From Malaya genurostris (Eukaryota; Arthropoda; Insecta; Diptera; Culicidae), in contig NC_080572.1 of assembly GCF_030247185.1 (NCBI RefSeq), positions 125,862,405-125,926,404 on the forward strand: 64,000 nucleotides of DNA, in the 5' to 3' direction. The notes beneath the pieces are model-generated. The model saw nothing but the letters and a program-made list of their open reading frames with translations, was not told the origin of the DNA and did no database searches. Shown here in pieces: positions 41,231-51,672 of the stretch (the first letter of the stretch is position 1; every line of letters starts with the position of its first letter). Position numbers and translations under genes: made by a program.

Positions 41231-41987
41231 GTTATGGTTATATTTTTTGTCAAAGTAGGCCATGAACAATTAGGGACAGAATCAAATTACGCGGTATATC
41301 TATTTGTAAAAAAATTCTTAAAAGCAACTATATGCATTAAAAGAACGGTTTGGCTGCTACTGATTTATGTCCACGTTTTTATTGATTCGAACCACTGTGC
41401 ATCGTTGGGAAATCGGAGTGCGTTCCAATTTAAAGCGTTTCATATATTTTTCCAGTACTATAAGCACCGAAAACCGGACAGCGCCATAACTGATATGGGT
41501 TTATTTGGTCATCGACTGTTGTGTTATGTAAAAAGCGCAATTTTTCTATGTTGTGCAATATTGTTGTAGTTGAATATGCAACTACATGAGTTACGTTTAA
41601 GTATATATGTTTTTTGACCGTTTACATGAACTTGGATAATTAATTGTAAAAGTAGCCAAAATAATATTAAAAAACAAAATTACGTTTAGAGATATATGAC
41701 TGTATAAAGACTCGATTGTGAAACTTATTTAACACAATATTCTTTTTGCAACTGGTACAAAAACTTAAGCATCGATCCTATTGCAGATGCAACAATAAAA
41801 TCAGAGAAAAAACAATTGTGAAACTCTTGGAAGCTACTGCGTAATGTAAACAAGGATTGAATTGATTTTTACAAAAACATAACAAACATAATTTCCAATG
41901 AATAAGTTTCGCATTTTATTTTCAATACAACTGCTCGTAATACAATCATGGATCTTTACAAATATTCTGCACATGAAAAATGATAAT

Positions 41988-42149
41988 CAGGGCCACCGAG
42001 AGAAAGGGGGTTGAGAGGGGAATCCCCCTGGGCCAGGACTTCTTCAGGGGACTCGTAAATTCAAAGGTTTCAAAATGTTTCTTATTGCTCATAATGAAAT
42101 CATACCTTGTGTTTTTTTTTGCTCGTTGATTCTTCTCTCGGCGACCCTG
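41988..42149. mobile_element. hAT-type MITE, 162 bp
   Basis: The ends are CAGGGCCACCGAGAGA and, reverse-complemented on the right, CAGGGTCGCCGAGAGA. A perfect 8-bp target duplication 'atgataat' flanks it (41980-41987 and 42150-42157). The CAGGG start and 8-bp duplication fit the hAT superfamily. There is no coding capacity. Confidence 0.88.
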
Positions 42150-42157
42150 ATGATAAT

Positions 42158-42843
42158 GCAACACATTGTAGAATTGATAGTTAGTTCATATTACTATACT
42201 GGTTCATATTACTATATACTATTGTAAAAAATCGTCAACGAACTGCATTTTGAAGGTGAAAATTCCAAGCTTTAAATTAAAGTGTTTTTTATGATTGTAC
42301 ACTAATTTCTGTGGAAATAACTGTCTATTCTTTTTAATGAAATTCATCGGAATGGTGTTTAAAATATGTATGAGATAACTTTAAAGCATTCTTACAAATT
42401 TTCTTTTGATTTTGATCAAATTGATGATTTAATAAACCTGAAAAGCCTTGAAAAAAAAATTTCTACAATATTTTCATATATGGCATTAATGGTAACAGTG
42501 GGTTGAGTAGAAAATGGTTCACGCAAAGTAATGATTTTTATTATCTAAATAACGGAAAATATTCATATATGATTATTTTAGAAAGAAATATTATACGTTT
42601 TGTTTTAATTTTAAACAAACTAGTTGAATTGAACAACAATACAGTATAGTGATTCATCTTACGCACTGTAGGTATTATTTAGCAAGCTCACGTGCTGGAG
42701 TTATACAAACAAGTTGCTCAAGTGTAGTAATATGAGAGTAACTTTGATGAACTTAACATTTCGTTTAAAAGTAATGTCAGATCTGCTTATTATTTCAGCA
42801 AGATGAAAACCAAACACACGTTTTACCTTTCTCTATAGTGTTA
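42158..42843. other. Intergenic, no recognisable gene
   Basis: AT-rich sequence with no supportable feature. Confidence 0.4.
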
Positions 42844-42845
42844 TA

Positions 42846-43778
42846 AAGGGTGATTTTTTAAGAGCTTGAGAACTTTTTTAAACAATAAAACGCATAAAAT
42901 TTGCAAAATCTCATCGGTTCTTTATTTTAAACGTTAGATTGGTACATGACATTTACTTTTTGAAGATAATTTCATCTGCCACAACGTCGAATTTTCAGTG
43001 AATGGGCCCTAGAAAAGTTGGCAGAAAATCCGCTTTTTTATCGACAAATTTTGTTCAGCGATGAGGCTCATTTCTGGTTGAATGGCTACGTTAATAAGCA
43101 AAATTGCCGCATTTGGAGTGAAGAGCAACCAGAAGCCGTTCAAGAACTGCCCATGCATCCCGAAAAATGCACTGTTTGGTGTGGTTTGTACGCTGGTGGA
43201 ATCATTGGACCGTATTTTTTCAAAGATGCTGTTGGACGCAACGTTACAGTGAATGGCGATCGCTATCGTTCGATGCTAACAAACTTTTTGTTGCCAAAAA
43301 TGGAAGAACTGAACTTGGTTGACATGTGGTTTCAACAAGATGGCGCTACATGCCACACAGCTCGCGATTCTATGGCCATTTTGAGGGAAAACTTCGGAGA
43401 ACAATTCATCTCAAGAAATGGACCGGTAAGTTGGCCACCAAGATCATGCGATTTGACGCCTTTAGACTATTTTTTGTGGGGCTACGTCAAGTCTAAAGTC
43501 TACAGAAATAAGCCAGTAACTATTCCAGCTTTGGAAGACAACATTTCCGAAGAAATTCGGGCTATTCCGGCCGAAATGCTCGAAAAAGTTGCCCAAAATT
43601 GGACTTTCCGAATGGACCACCTAAGACGCAGCCGCGGTCAACATTTAAATGAAATTATCTTCAAAAAGTAAATGTCATGTACCAATCTAACGTTTAAAAT
43701 AAAGAACCGATGAGATTTTGCAAATTTTATGCGTTTTATTGTTTAAAAAAGTTCTCAAGCTCTTAAAAAATCACCCTT
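42846..43778 (+). mobile_element. Rosa-like (DD41D) mariner derivative, copy 1, with 130-bp inverted ends
   Basis: TA flanks both sides (42844-42845 and 43779-43780). The terminal repeats start AAGGGTGATTTTTTAAGAGC. They are perfect inverted copies over 130 bp (42846-42975 and 43649-43778) and include the last codons of the transposase, so the left end is a duplicate of the right end, not an independent terminus. The native 5' part of the element, including the DNA-binding half of the gene, is missing. Confidence 0.88.
43018..43671 (+). CDS. Transposase catalytic domain, rosa-like DD41D, N-terminally truncated
   Basis: 217 codons from the first available ATG; the frame is open further upstream (QRRIFSEWALEKL) to the end of the left inverted repeat. 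The catalytic triad is complete: D15 in LFSDEAHFW, D108 in WFQQDGATCH and D150 in LTPLDYFLWG. The 41-residue spacing between the last two is the DD41D signature I associate with the rosa branch of mariner. Full-length relatives also have an N-terminal helix-turn-helix domain that recognises the ends; this copy has none, so it could cut at best without specific binding. No promoter is evident. Confidence 0.85.
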   Translation: MAENPLFYRQILFSDEAHFWLNGYVNKQNCRIWSEEQPEAVQELPMHPEKCTVWCGLYAGGIIGPYFFKDAVGRNVTVNGDRYRSMLTNFLLPKMEELNLVDMWFQQDGATCHTARDSMAILRENFGEQFISRNGPVSWPPRSCDLTPLDYFLWGYVKSKVYRNKPVTIPALEDNISEEIRAIPAEMLEKVAQNWTFRMDHLRRSRGQHLNEIIFKK

Positions 43779-43782
43779 TATA

Positions 43783-44694
43783 AAGGGTGATTTTTTAAGA
43801 GCTTGAGAACTTTTTTAAACAATAAAACGCATAAAATTTGCAAAATCTCATCGGTTCTTTATTTTAAACGTTAGATTGGTACATGACATTTACTTTTTGA
43901 AGATAATTTCATTTAAATGTTGACCGCGGCTGCGTCTTAGGTGGTCCATTCGGAAAGTCCAATTTTGGGCAACTTTTTCGAGCATTTCGGCCGGAATAGC
44001 CCGAATTTCTTCGGAAATGTTGTCTTCCAAAGCTGGAATAGTTACTGGCTTATTTCTGTAGACTTTAGACTTGACGTAGCCCCACAAAAAATAGTCTAAA
44101 GGCGTCAAATCGCATGATCTTGGTGGCCAACTTACCGGTCCATTTCTTGAGATGAATTGTTCTCCGAAGTTTTCCCTCAAAATGGCCATAGAATCGCGAG
44201 CTGTGTGGCATGTAGCGCCATCTTGTTGAAACCACATGTCAACCAAGTTCAGTTCTTCCATTTTTGGCAACAAAAAGTTTGTTAGCATCGAACGATCACT
44301 GTAACGTTGCGTCCAACAGCATCTTTGAAAAAATACGGTCCAATGATTCCACCAGCGTACAAACCACACCAAACAGTGCATTTTTCGGGATGCATGGGCA
44401 GTTCTTGAACGGCTTCTGGTTGCTCTTCACTCCAAATGCGGCAATTTTGCTTATTTACGTAGCCATTCAACCAGAAATGAGCCTCATCGCTGAACAAAAT
44501 TTGTCGATAAAAAAGCGGATTTTCCGAATGGACCACCTAAGACGCAGCCGCGGTCAACATTTAAATGAAATTATCTTCAAAAAGTAAATGTCATGTACCA
44601 ATCTAACGTTTAAAATAAAGAACCGATGAGATTTTGCAAATTTTATGCGTTTTATTGTTTAAAAAAGTTCTCAAGCTCTTAAAAAATCACCCTT
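43783..44694 (-). mobile_element. Rosa-like mariner derivative, copy 2, inverted, with 174-bp ends
   Basis: It abuts copy 1 in opposite orientation through 'ccctttataaaggg', so two TA dinucleotides lie between them (43779-43782). The inverted ends are perfect over 174 bp (43783-43956 and 44521-44694), longer than in copy 1, and again are two copies of the transposase 3' end. The right flank is TA (44695-44696). Confidence 0.87.
43890..44536 (-). pseudogene. Rosa-like transposase catalytic domain with 13-bp deletion
   Basis: On the minus strand the sequence matches copy 1 almost exactly from ENPLFYRQILFSDEAHFW to NEIIFKK. A deletion of about 13 bp after 'aacgttacagtga' (near 44300) shifts the frame between RNVTV and RSMLTNF, so the first aspartate is separated from the other two. 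The start is fused to a reversed piece of the 3' end. The near-identity of the two copies suggests a recent common origin. Confidence 0.85.
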
Positions 44695-44814
44695 TATATA
44701 TTGCCGATTACTATACCGGGGTAAAATAAATGTTGTAAAAAAGAAGTTACATTTGCTATAAAGTATATCTGTTTTTAAAAAAACATCCCTAGACTTTAAC
44801 AATAATTTCGGTTC

Positions 44815-45420
44815 TGGCGGAAGTCTTTACATTGAAAGACTCTTTTCGCCTTTGGAAGCTGTTTTCGCATGTTGTTCATAGCCTTGAAATGTTAGTAAAG
44901 CTTCGATCCCACACAAAATTCATGACAGTGTATTTTAACCACATGTCCCAAAATGTTGCCTTCTCAACTTTCGTTTATTTTTCGACACACCCATGCAGTA
45001 TGAAGTGCGTGGAATACCGATGCTCGCTGGAAATCTCAAAGATATATTCAAGTAAGCTCATGCATATCGACTCTGAGGCAATGTTCTATACTGAGGAGTA
45101 ACAAATTAATGAGGCTACTGGCTCTAATATGTTCAACAATAATGTTCCGACATCCTTCCAGCATAAAGAGCCTGCATCTGTTTGTATAGCAGAGTTAGTA
45201 GCAGTTCATCATAGCTTGAGTACCATCAACACATTCATTATTTTATTCTCACAGCTCGTCTGAGCACAATAATTATTTCATCCTCACAAATCCGAATTAT
45301 AATTTCATCCTCCTAGATAGTCTGAGAACAATTGTACCTATTCGCTCAAACCGGATTGTTAAGAGTGAACCACTTTTCTGGGTAAAATACGACGGCAATT
45401 CTGAACGATGGGTAGAATAG
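44815..45420 (+). pseudogene. LOA/Lian-like ORF2 remnant (thumb and RNase H), degenerate copy
   Basis: The reading matches the element at 4905-7038: RSHTKFMTVYFNHMSQN, LEISKIYSSKLMHIDSEAMF (where the other copy has the FYTDGS region), then FNNNVPTSF, EPASVCIAELVAVHHSLS. Stops, duplicated pieces near 45240-45320 and loss of the TDGS motif (YTEE followed by a stop) show it is dead. It ends without a visible poly(A). Confidence 0.78.
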
Positions 45421-46178
45421 TTTGGGGAGATGGGGTAGAACGCGTCCATCGATTTTTCAAGAAGTTACAATATACAATAATGTCAGTTCAGTGAACGTCA
45501 GTGTCAATTCTTCCATTTTTAATGATTCTGTTTTAATACAGATGAGGTATTAGGTACTTTTAAATTGAGTAATCTTCAAAGTTCTAGTGTCATTTTTATT
45601 GTGGCAAAACGATAAAAAAATATGTGGGATATAACGATACGGAATTAGCATTAATAAAATATGTCACCATATCATTGAATAATAATGAAAACTTATGAAC
45701 AATAATGAAATTATTCGGCTAACGGAAAAAGTAGAATTATGATTAAATAGAAGGAAAAACGTGAATCCATATGTTGATGATACATAAACAGGAATTTAAT
45801 GTGAAACATTACAAACATTGCGGCCCTTTTCACATTCACATTCCTACCTCCTCCAACGGTATTTCTCGTTACTGCTTTTACTTACCTGTTCAAAAGAATG
45901 TGGGACAGGTGGGTCAATTCGAATTATTTGAACTCGTAAAAATATACGATGTCCAGCCAGCGACTGGCACCATTAAAGAAGGTGACAAGCGATTATAAAT
46001 ACACTCTCCTACTCAATGCTTGATCGGAGAAATAGGTATGAAGCGAGAAGACTAGTGTTTGATGGACACAGAAGATGTTTGGATATAAGGTATCGGTCGG
46101 GTGACGGCCAGGATGTAGACCATGTTCGATGTACGCGCTATTGTGTCTGTTTGGCGTTTTAGAGTGACTGAAACAAGA
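45421..46178. other. Intergenic, no recognisable gene
   Basis: AT-rich sequence. The frame at 45771-45998 (75 codons) has no motif I recognise. Confidence 0.4.
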
Positions 46179-46260
46179 TTCAGAGTGGCGAAATGGTAGC
46201 GCGTATGCACGGAATGCATAAGAACGCAGGTTCGAGTCCTGTCTCTGATCGTATCTTTTT
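46179..46260 (+). tRNA. tRNA-like sequence (tRNA-Arg-related), possibly a SINE head or pseudogene
   Basis: A cloverleaf can be drawn by hand. The acceptor strands are TTCAGAG and CTCTGAT (six of seven paired). The D arm GCG..CGC has a GG-containing loop, the anticodon stem is TATGC/GCATA, the variable region has 5 nt, and the T arm GCAGG/CCTGT has a canonical TTCGAGT loop. Box A-like TGGCGAAATGG and box B GGTTCGAGTCC are present, and a T5 Pol III terminator follows at 46256-46260. The anticodon loop ACGGAAT lacks U33, so no normal anticodon can be read (position 34-36 would be GGA). The D and T arms resemble tRNA-Arg. A functional tRNA is unlikely; a tRNA-derived SINE monomer is possible. Confidence 0.5.
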
Positions 46261-46689
46261 CCAAAAATTCATCTTTTCCGTTAGTTTTTCATTCATTTGG
46301 CTTCTCCAATATATGTTTCCGCTCAGTCATTGCAAAAACTGAACTTAGTTATGGCGGCTTTACGTCAAACAACTAAAATTAATAAATCATTGAAAATACA
46401 GTTTTTTCGAAAAAATCAAGAAAAATTATATACCAAGCGGTGTCCGAAAAACTCCTTAGCTACGTTATGTATCACATGATATGAATAGCCAAGTTGCCTG
46501 TAATTGCAAGACAGTTAAAGTAAAACTGCTTAAGTCCATAGATACGGATAGATCAAACTGGGATCGGAATGGCTGTAAATCCATCGAAACAAAATATATG
46601 AGAGGAAAAGGCTTTAAAATATAACAGCTTCCTACTTCAATAATGCCGGGTGGCGACGATATCGTGGTGATTGATGAATTCATGTATTC

Positions 46690-46785
46690 ATTCACTAACT
46701 AACCAACGTCGTATAAACCACAGTTTTCAGCAGCTGCTTGGAGATCCACCTATCACATGCACAGCTGGAATTGGACAGCTACGAT
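46690..46785 (+). pseudogene. Non-LTR ORF2 C-terminal remnant, left piece
   Basis: The frame reads RRINHSFQQLLGDPPITC, then GQLRWAG, which matches the C-terminal part common to RTE-type elements (LRWAGHVIRM). It is cut by the foldback element and resumes at 48828. Confidence 0.65.
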
Positions 46786-46804
46786 GGGCTGGACGGGAGC
46801 GGGT

Positions 46805-46982
46805 CATATCGCCGAAAGCCATTTCGCCGAAAGTCGTTTCGCCGAATGCCATTTCGCCGAAAGTCGTTTCGCCGAAAGTCGTTTCGCCGAATAGGTCATT
46901 TCGCCGAAAGTCGTTTCGCCGAAAGGGTCATTTCTCCGAAAGGGTCATCTCGCCGAAAGGGTCATTTCGCCGTAAGGGTCAT
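46805..46982 (+). repeat. TTCGCCGAAA tandem array, left arm
   Basis: About eleven units alternate mainly between 'ttcgccgaaagtcgt', 'ttcgccgaatgccat' and 'ttcgccgaaagggtcat'. Each unit core is itself self-complementary (TTCGCCGAA pairs with TTCGGCGAA on the right arm). Frames through it (SPKVV, FRRKS and FAER patterns) are artefacts. Confidence 0.93.
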
Positions 46983-48651
46983 ATTTCGTGCATGTTATGT
47001 CTCCTGTATAACAGATGTGGCGCAGCCACATAACCGAAGCCAAGATGGCTCGGCGGCACAAAGCCATGGCGTAGCCGCATTAGTATTTTTTCATTTTCAC
47101 TTAATAAACGGAAAATACCCCCTACATTTGCCTAGTAGATACACCTATGCAATTGCTTTGATGCTTACTAGCTAATAGTCAACAAGTTTTCTTGGGAATT
47201 ACTTTCTGAGGTTCAAGAATCAATCTTTATTCAAGAGTACAACAATCAATCATTAGCATTAGCATTAGCATTAGAGACCGCCCGTGTGTTGCCACTCCGT
47301 TATTGATCTGGACCAATTGAGATTGCAAAATGATTTTTTGAAGTAACATGTTTGGGAATAACACATTGTTTCACACTGTGCAAACTCTATTGAACCATGC
47401 ATGCTGATCAATACCGACGCCGGCCACGTCCGAATGCAGATCTACTTGGGAGGGAAAGGATTGTTAGTTCGATGCATGTTGCTACTAAGAACCGAGGAAT
47501 CCTCTGCATTCCCACATGCATCACAGGAGAGGATACTTTGTTAGTAAATGTTTTAATAATGTTATCATGTGTTTATTGCTCTGGGTAGCCGGCTACCAAG
47601 AATGTTTTAAAGTATTATCGTTTTATGTGATACTTTGTGCTGGAAATATAATGCACGAAACAGTCAATCTCCGAAATTGACAAAACTCCGGACAGCCGGC
47701 TGTCGAGTATGCAGTCACTCGTTTATGCATCTACCTTTCGCGTTTTTTTTAGTCATGCAAAAAAAACATTCGGATTGATAAAAAAAAGATATCATCTCAC
47801 TGCTAGGTGGATTAAGCACGTTTTTATAAATGAAACTACGTGATACAAAATAAACGAGCGAATAGGATTTAGACAAAAAAATTGATTCATTGCATTGAAA
47901 TATTCTAAACAGTTATTATAAAATCATTTTAAATCACCAAACAAAGGTCAACAGATTTCACACGCGTCTTGATTCATTATTATTTCCGCTTTATTATTTT
48001 AATTATTTATTAAAATTATTAATTGATTATATTAGTTGATCTGGGCAGCCGGCTACCGAGAAAAATATTAATTTACTGTTTGAAATATTAATATCAAGTG
48101 TTTTTTACTATGTATTCAATATACCGATACATGTCATCTCTGTTATTAACTTTGTAATATAAACGGATTTGCGCAATGGTTGATTTTTATCATTCATTTT
48201 ATAATCCTGAAAGACAATCAATAACATGGAAGAAGAAATCATTCCTAATAAAACTTTTCTACGAAGCTAGACGGAAATTGATAGGTTGAATAAAGAGATG
48301 ATTTAGTAAAATAGAGTAATCAGAAGTAAAACATTGAAAATATCTGATAACTGAAAGTAAAAAGAAACTCCTGCAATTGTCGCCTTTTACGACATGGAAG
48401 CAGGAACCCAGTGGATCTATTCTTGGTTCATTTTTTTCCGCCGGATTCCACACGGCATCTAGGCTGGTACAGTCCGGAGAGAGCTAATAGGTACTATCAA
48501 TCTTCTAGTGGACCCCAGCCCCTTCAAGAGTACAACAATCAATCATTATTCAAGAAGTACAATGGTAAGTTAACATAACGGGTGTTAACGCTATCATCTT
48601 TCGTTTGTCTTTAATTTAAATCAATTCTAAATACGATTTCAGGACGATTTC

Positions 48652-48812
48652 TGGATTCGGCGAAATGACCCTTTCGGCGAAATGGCTTTCGGCGAAATGA
48701 CATTCGGCGAAGTGACCCATTCGGCGAAATGTGATTCGGCGAAATAACCCTTTCGGCGAAATGGCTTTCGGCGAAACGGCTTTCGGCGAAATAGCTTTCG
48801 GCGAAATGACCC
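48652..48812 (-). repeat. TTCGCCGAAA tandem array, right arm (inverted)
   Basis: About ten units of 'tttcggcgaaatggc' type, the reverse complement of the left array. The unit order is not a mirror image of the left arm, so the arrays have evolved separately by unit gain and loss. Confidence 0.93.
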
Positions 48813-48827
48813 TGATCCGGGCTGGAC

Positions 48828-48990
48828 ATGTCATCAGAATAACGGACGGCAACCATAAAAAATGGTTATTGAATATAATCCGGTAGGCTCAAGCAAAAGA
48901 GAAGTACAGCGAGCAATGTGGATTTATCAAATGGAGGGTGACAAACGTAATATCCCAGTCTTGAATGGCTGACGATGAGTGGTTATAGTC
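48828..48990 (+). pseudogene. Non-LTR ORF2 C-terminal remnant, right piece
   Basis: Directly after the 9-bp duplication the reading continues the left piece as HVIRITDGNHKKW. After a frame change it gives NPVGSSKREVQRAMWIYQME, which fits the NPxGRRxRGxQRxRWxDQVE pattern at the end of such polymerases. Confidence 0.62.
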
Positions 48991-50237
48991 TGAGCTGTAT
49001 GGAGACGATTTCTAGATATTCTAGATACAAAAAAGAAAAGTACGGGCTTGAGCTGATACGTGAGAAAAGTACTTCATGAAATGCCAGAAAAAAGACCACT
49101 AAGTGCAAGTAAATTCGATTAACTATATTTCCAAAAGCATTTGAAGATCGATTTTTATACATAGCGATTATATTCTTAGTTAGCATATATTTCGATTATA
49201 GCAATAAAACAATACGGTTTTTTTTTGTTTCAATTATAGAGGTTTTAACATCTTAAGGTCATTCGCCTCTTCGGACCAGAAAATCTTTCTGGCCCTATGT
49301 GCGGGGTTGGGAATCGAACCCAGGTGGGCTGCGTGATAGGCATCGACTATCCCATCACGCTATAATACGGTTTTCCGAAACCGTTGAATAAAGGGATGTC
49401 CTTGAGGAAATAGTAGAAAAATCGAGAATATTGAGTATAGAAAGAACATATTATTTGTATAGAAAATGAACAGTATGCTTTAAAACTGATAGCTGAAGAG
49501 TTTTTTGGATTTCGCTTGGTTTCGATTTCTTCTTGATTTTGCACTTCGTGTCTGGGAACACCTTTTTCTGCAAAGAACTATATTTTTATACTGTCTAGAG
49601 CTTTTACTAAATATAACAATAATATTATTAAAACTAAAAATTTGCCAATTCATTGGTTCTGATCCACAGACCTAGAAAAAATTATTCGATTTTACAGTAA
49701 ATATAACTTATATTTAATTCATTCTAACATACTTTTAAGTGCTAAAACATGTAAATTTACATGTTTGCTTGAAATGCGAGTATATATTTATTTCATTCTT
49801 GTAAAATTCAGTCGTTTCACGGATTACGTTCTATGAATTGCGTCATATGTAGATTTGCGTCCCCAGTAAATTCCATAATTTTCTGCTGTGCATGTTTCCT
49901 CACTGATCCTTCCTTATGAGTTACAACCGTTCACTGGAACACATGTTCTCTAGTGTATTTCCCACTTTATTGATCGGTAAATCGTGCCAGGCGTGCGGGC
50001 GAGTGTAAATAATATACGGAATGAGATTCTTCTATCATTATTAATTTCTTCACAACCCAAGACCTGAACTCAAGTCATAAATGTAGACGCATGGTATTTA
50101 GTTCTGAAGGTGAGTGGTGTATGACTTCATCCATCTATTACCATTGCCATTCATCTCCATCTGATGATAATTTGATGGGGAAGCATGGTTTTTCGAAATA
50201 ATACAGCGTAATATACTCATAAATGATGAAAACTAGA
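48991..50237. other. Intergenic with one SINE
   Basis: Apart from the SINE at 49221-49363, nothing coding is seen. A perfect 22-bp palindrome (centre between 49755 and 49756) lies in AT-rich sequence. The segment about 49690-49910 partly matches 3600-3780. Confidence 0.4.
49221..49363 (-). mobile_element. tRNA-related SINE, copy 1
   Basis: On the minus strand it begins TATAGCGTGATGGGATAG, has box B-like GGGTTCGATTCCC, then 'cgcacatagggccagaaag', 'cgaagaggcgaatgacctt' and a 3' end with 'cctctataattgaaac' and an A run. A target duplication 'aatacggttt' flanks it (49211-49220 and 49364-49373). It resembles the Feilai-type SINEs of Aedes, but the name is unverified. Confidence 0.85.
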
Positions 50238-51672
50238 TCCTTTGTCCTTTGTCCTTTGTACTTTGTCCTTTGTCCTTTGTCCTTTGTCCTTTGTCCTTTG
50301 TCCTTTGTCCTTTGTCCTTTGTCCTTTGTCCTTTGTCCTTTGTCCTTTGTCCTTTGTCCTTTGTCCTTTGTCCTTTGTCCTTTGTCCTTTGTCCTTTGTC
50401 CTTTGTCCTTTGTCCTTTGTCCTTTGTCCTTTGTCCTTTGTCCTTTGTCCTTTGTCCTTTGTCCTTTGTCCTTTGTCCTTTGTCCTTTGTCCTTTGTCCT
50501 TTGTCCTTTGTCCTTTGTCCTTTGTCCTTTGTCCTTTGTCCTTTGTCCTTTGTCCTTTGTCCTTTGTCCTTTGTCCTTTGTCCTTTGTCCTTTGTCCTTT
50601 GTCCTTTGTCCTTTGTCCTTTGTCCTTTGTCCTTTGTCCTTTGTCCTTTGTCCTTTGTCCTTTGTCCTTTGTCCTTTGTCCTTTGTCCTTTGTCCTTTGT
50701 CCTTTGTCCTTTGTCCTTTGTCCTTTGTCCTTTGTCCTTTGTCCTTTGTCCTTTGTCCTTTGTCCTTTGTCCTTTGTCCTTTGTCCTTTGTCCTTTGTCC
50801 TTTGTCCTTTGTCCTTTGTCCTTTGTCCTTTGTCCTTTGTCCTTTGTCCTTTGTCCTTTGTCCTTTGTCCTTTGTCCTTTGTCCTTTGTCCTTTGTCCTT
50901 TGTCCTTTGTCCTTTGTCCTTTGTCCTTTGTCCTTTGTCCTTTGTCCTTTGTCCTTTGTCCTTTGTCCTTTGTCCTTTGTCCTTTGTCCTTTGTCCTTTG
51001 TCCTTTGTCCTTTGTCCTTTGTCCTTTGTCCTTTGTCCTTTGTCCTTTGTCCTTTGTCCTTTGTCCTTTGTCCTTTGTCCTTTGTCCTTTGTCCTTTGTC
51101 CTTTGTCCTTTGTCCTTTGTCCTTTGTCCTTTGTCCTTTGTCCTTTGTCCTTTGTCCTTTGTCCTTTGTCCTTTGTCCTTTGTCCTTTGTCCTTTGTCCT
51201 TTGTCCTTTGTCCTTTGTCCTTTGTCCTTTGTCCTTTGTCCTTTGTCCTTTGTCCTTTGTCCTTTGTCCTTTGTCCTTTGTCCTTTGTCCTTTGTCCTTT
51301 GTCCTTTGTCCTTTGTCCTTTGTCCTTTGTCCTTTGTCCTTTGTCCTTTGTCCTTTGTCCTTTGTCCTTTGTCCTTTGTCCTTTGTCCTTTGTCCTTTGT
51401 CCTTTGTCCTTTGTCCTTTGTCCTTTGTCCTTTGTCCTTTGTCCTTTGTCCTTTGTCCTTTGTCCTTTGTCCTTTGTCCTTTGTCCTTTGTCCTTTGTCC
51501 TTTGTCCTTTGTCCTTTGTCCTTTGTCCTTTGTCCTTTGTCCTTTGTCCTTTGTCCTTTGTCCTTTGTCCTTTGTCCTTTGTCCTTTGTCCTTTGTCCTT
51601 TGTCCTTTGTCCTTTGTCCTTTGTCCTTTGTCCTTTGTCCTTTGTCCTTTGTCCTTTGTCCTTTGTCCTTTG
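50238..51672 (+). repeat. (TTTGTCC)n heptamer satellite, about 205 copies
   Basis: About 1435 bp of a 7-bp unit in perfect phase. The only visible deviation is one TTTGTAC unit near 50255-50261. Because 7 is not a multiple of 3, all three forward frames stay open and repeat the peptide SFVLCPL, giving frames of about 500 codons with no biological meaning. The flanks show no transposon ends. Confidence 0.99.

Larger units (their letters stand above)
46795..48818. mobile_element. Foldback-type DNA transposon with TTCGCCGAAA arrays and 9-bp target duplication
   Basis: A perfect 9-bp direct repeat 'gggctggac' flanks it (46786-46794 and 48819-48827), and it splits a readable coding remnant. The ends are inverted: left GGGAGCGGGTCAT, right (reverse complement) GGATCAGGGTCAT. 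Each is followed by an array of 15-17-bp units built on TTCGCCGAAA, about 11 on the left (46805-46982) and about 10 on the right (48652-48812), in opposite orientation. The 1.67-kb interior shows no transposase. A 9-bp duplication is typical of Mutator-like elements, but that assignment is only a suggestion. Confidence 0.85.

Noticed and set aside
46671..47175. Frames with SPKVV, FRRKS and FAER repeats
   Set aside because: Translation of the TTCGCCGAAA array in different frames; non-coding transposon arm.
46805..48812. CRISPR-like array
   Set aside because: Units are 15-17 bp with no unique spacers, in opposite orientation at two ends of a transposon, in a eukaryotic genome.
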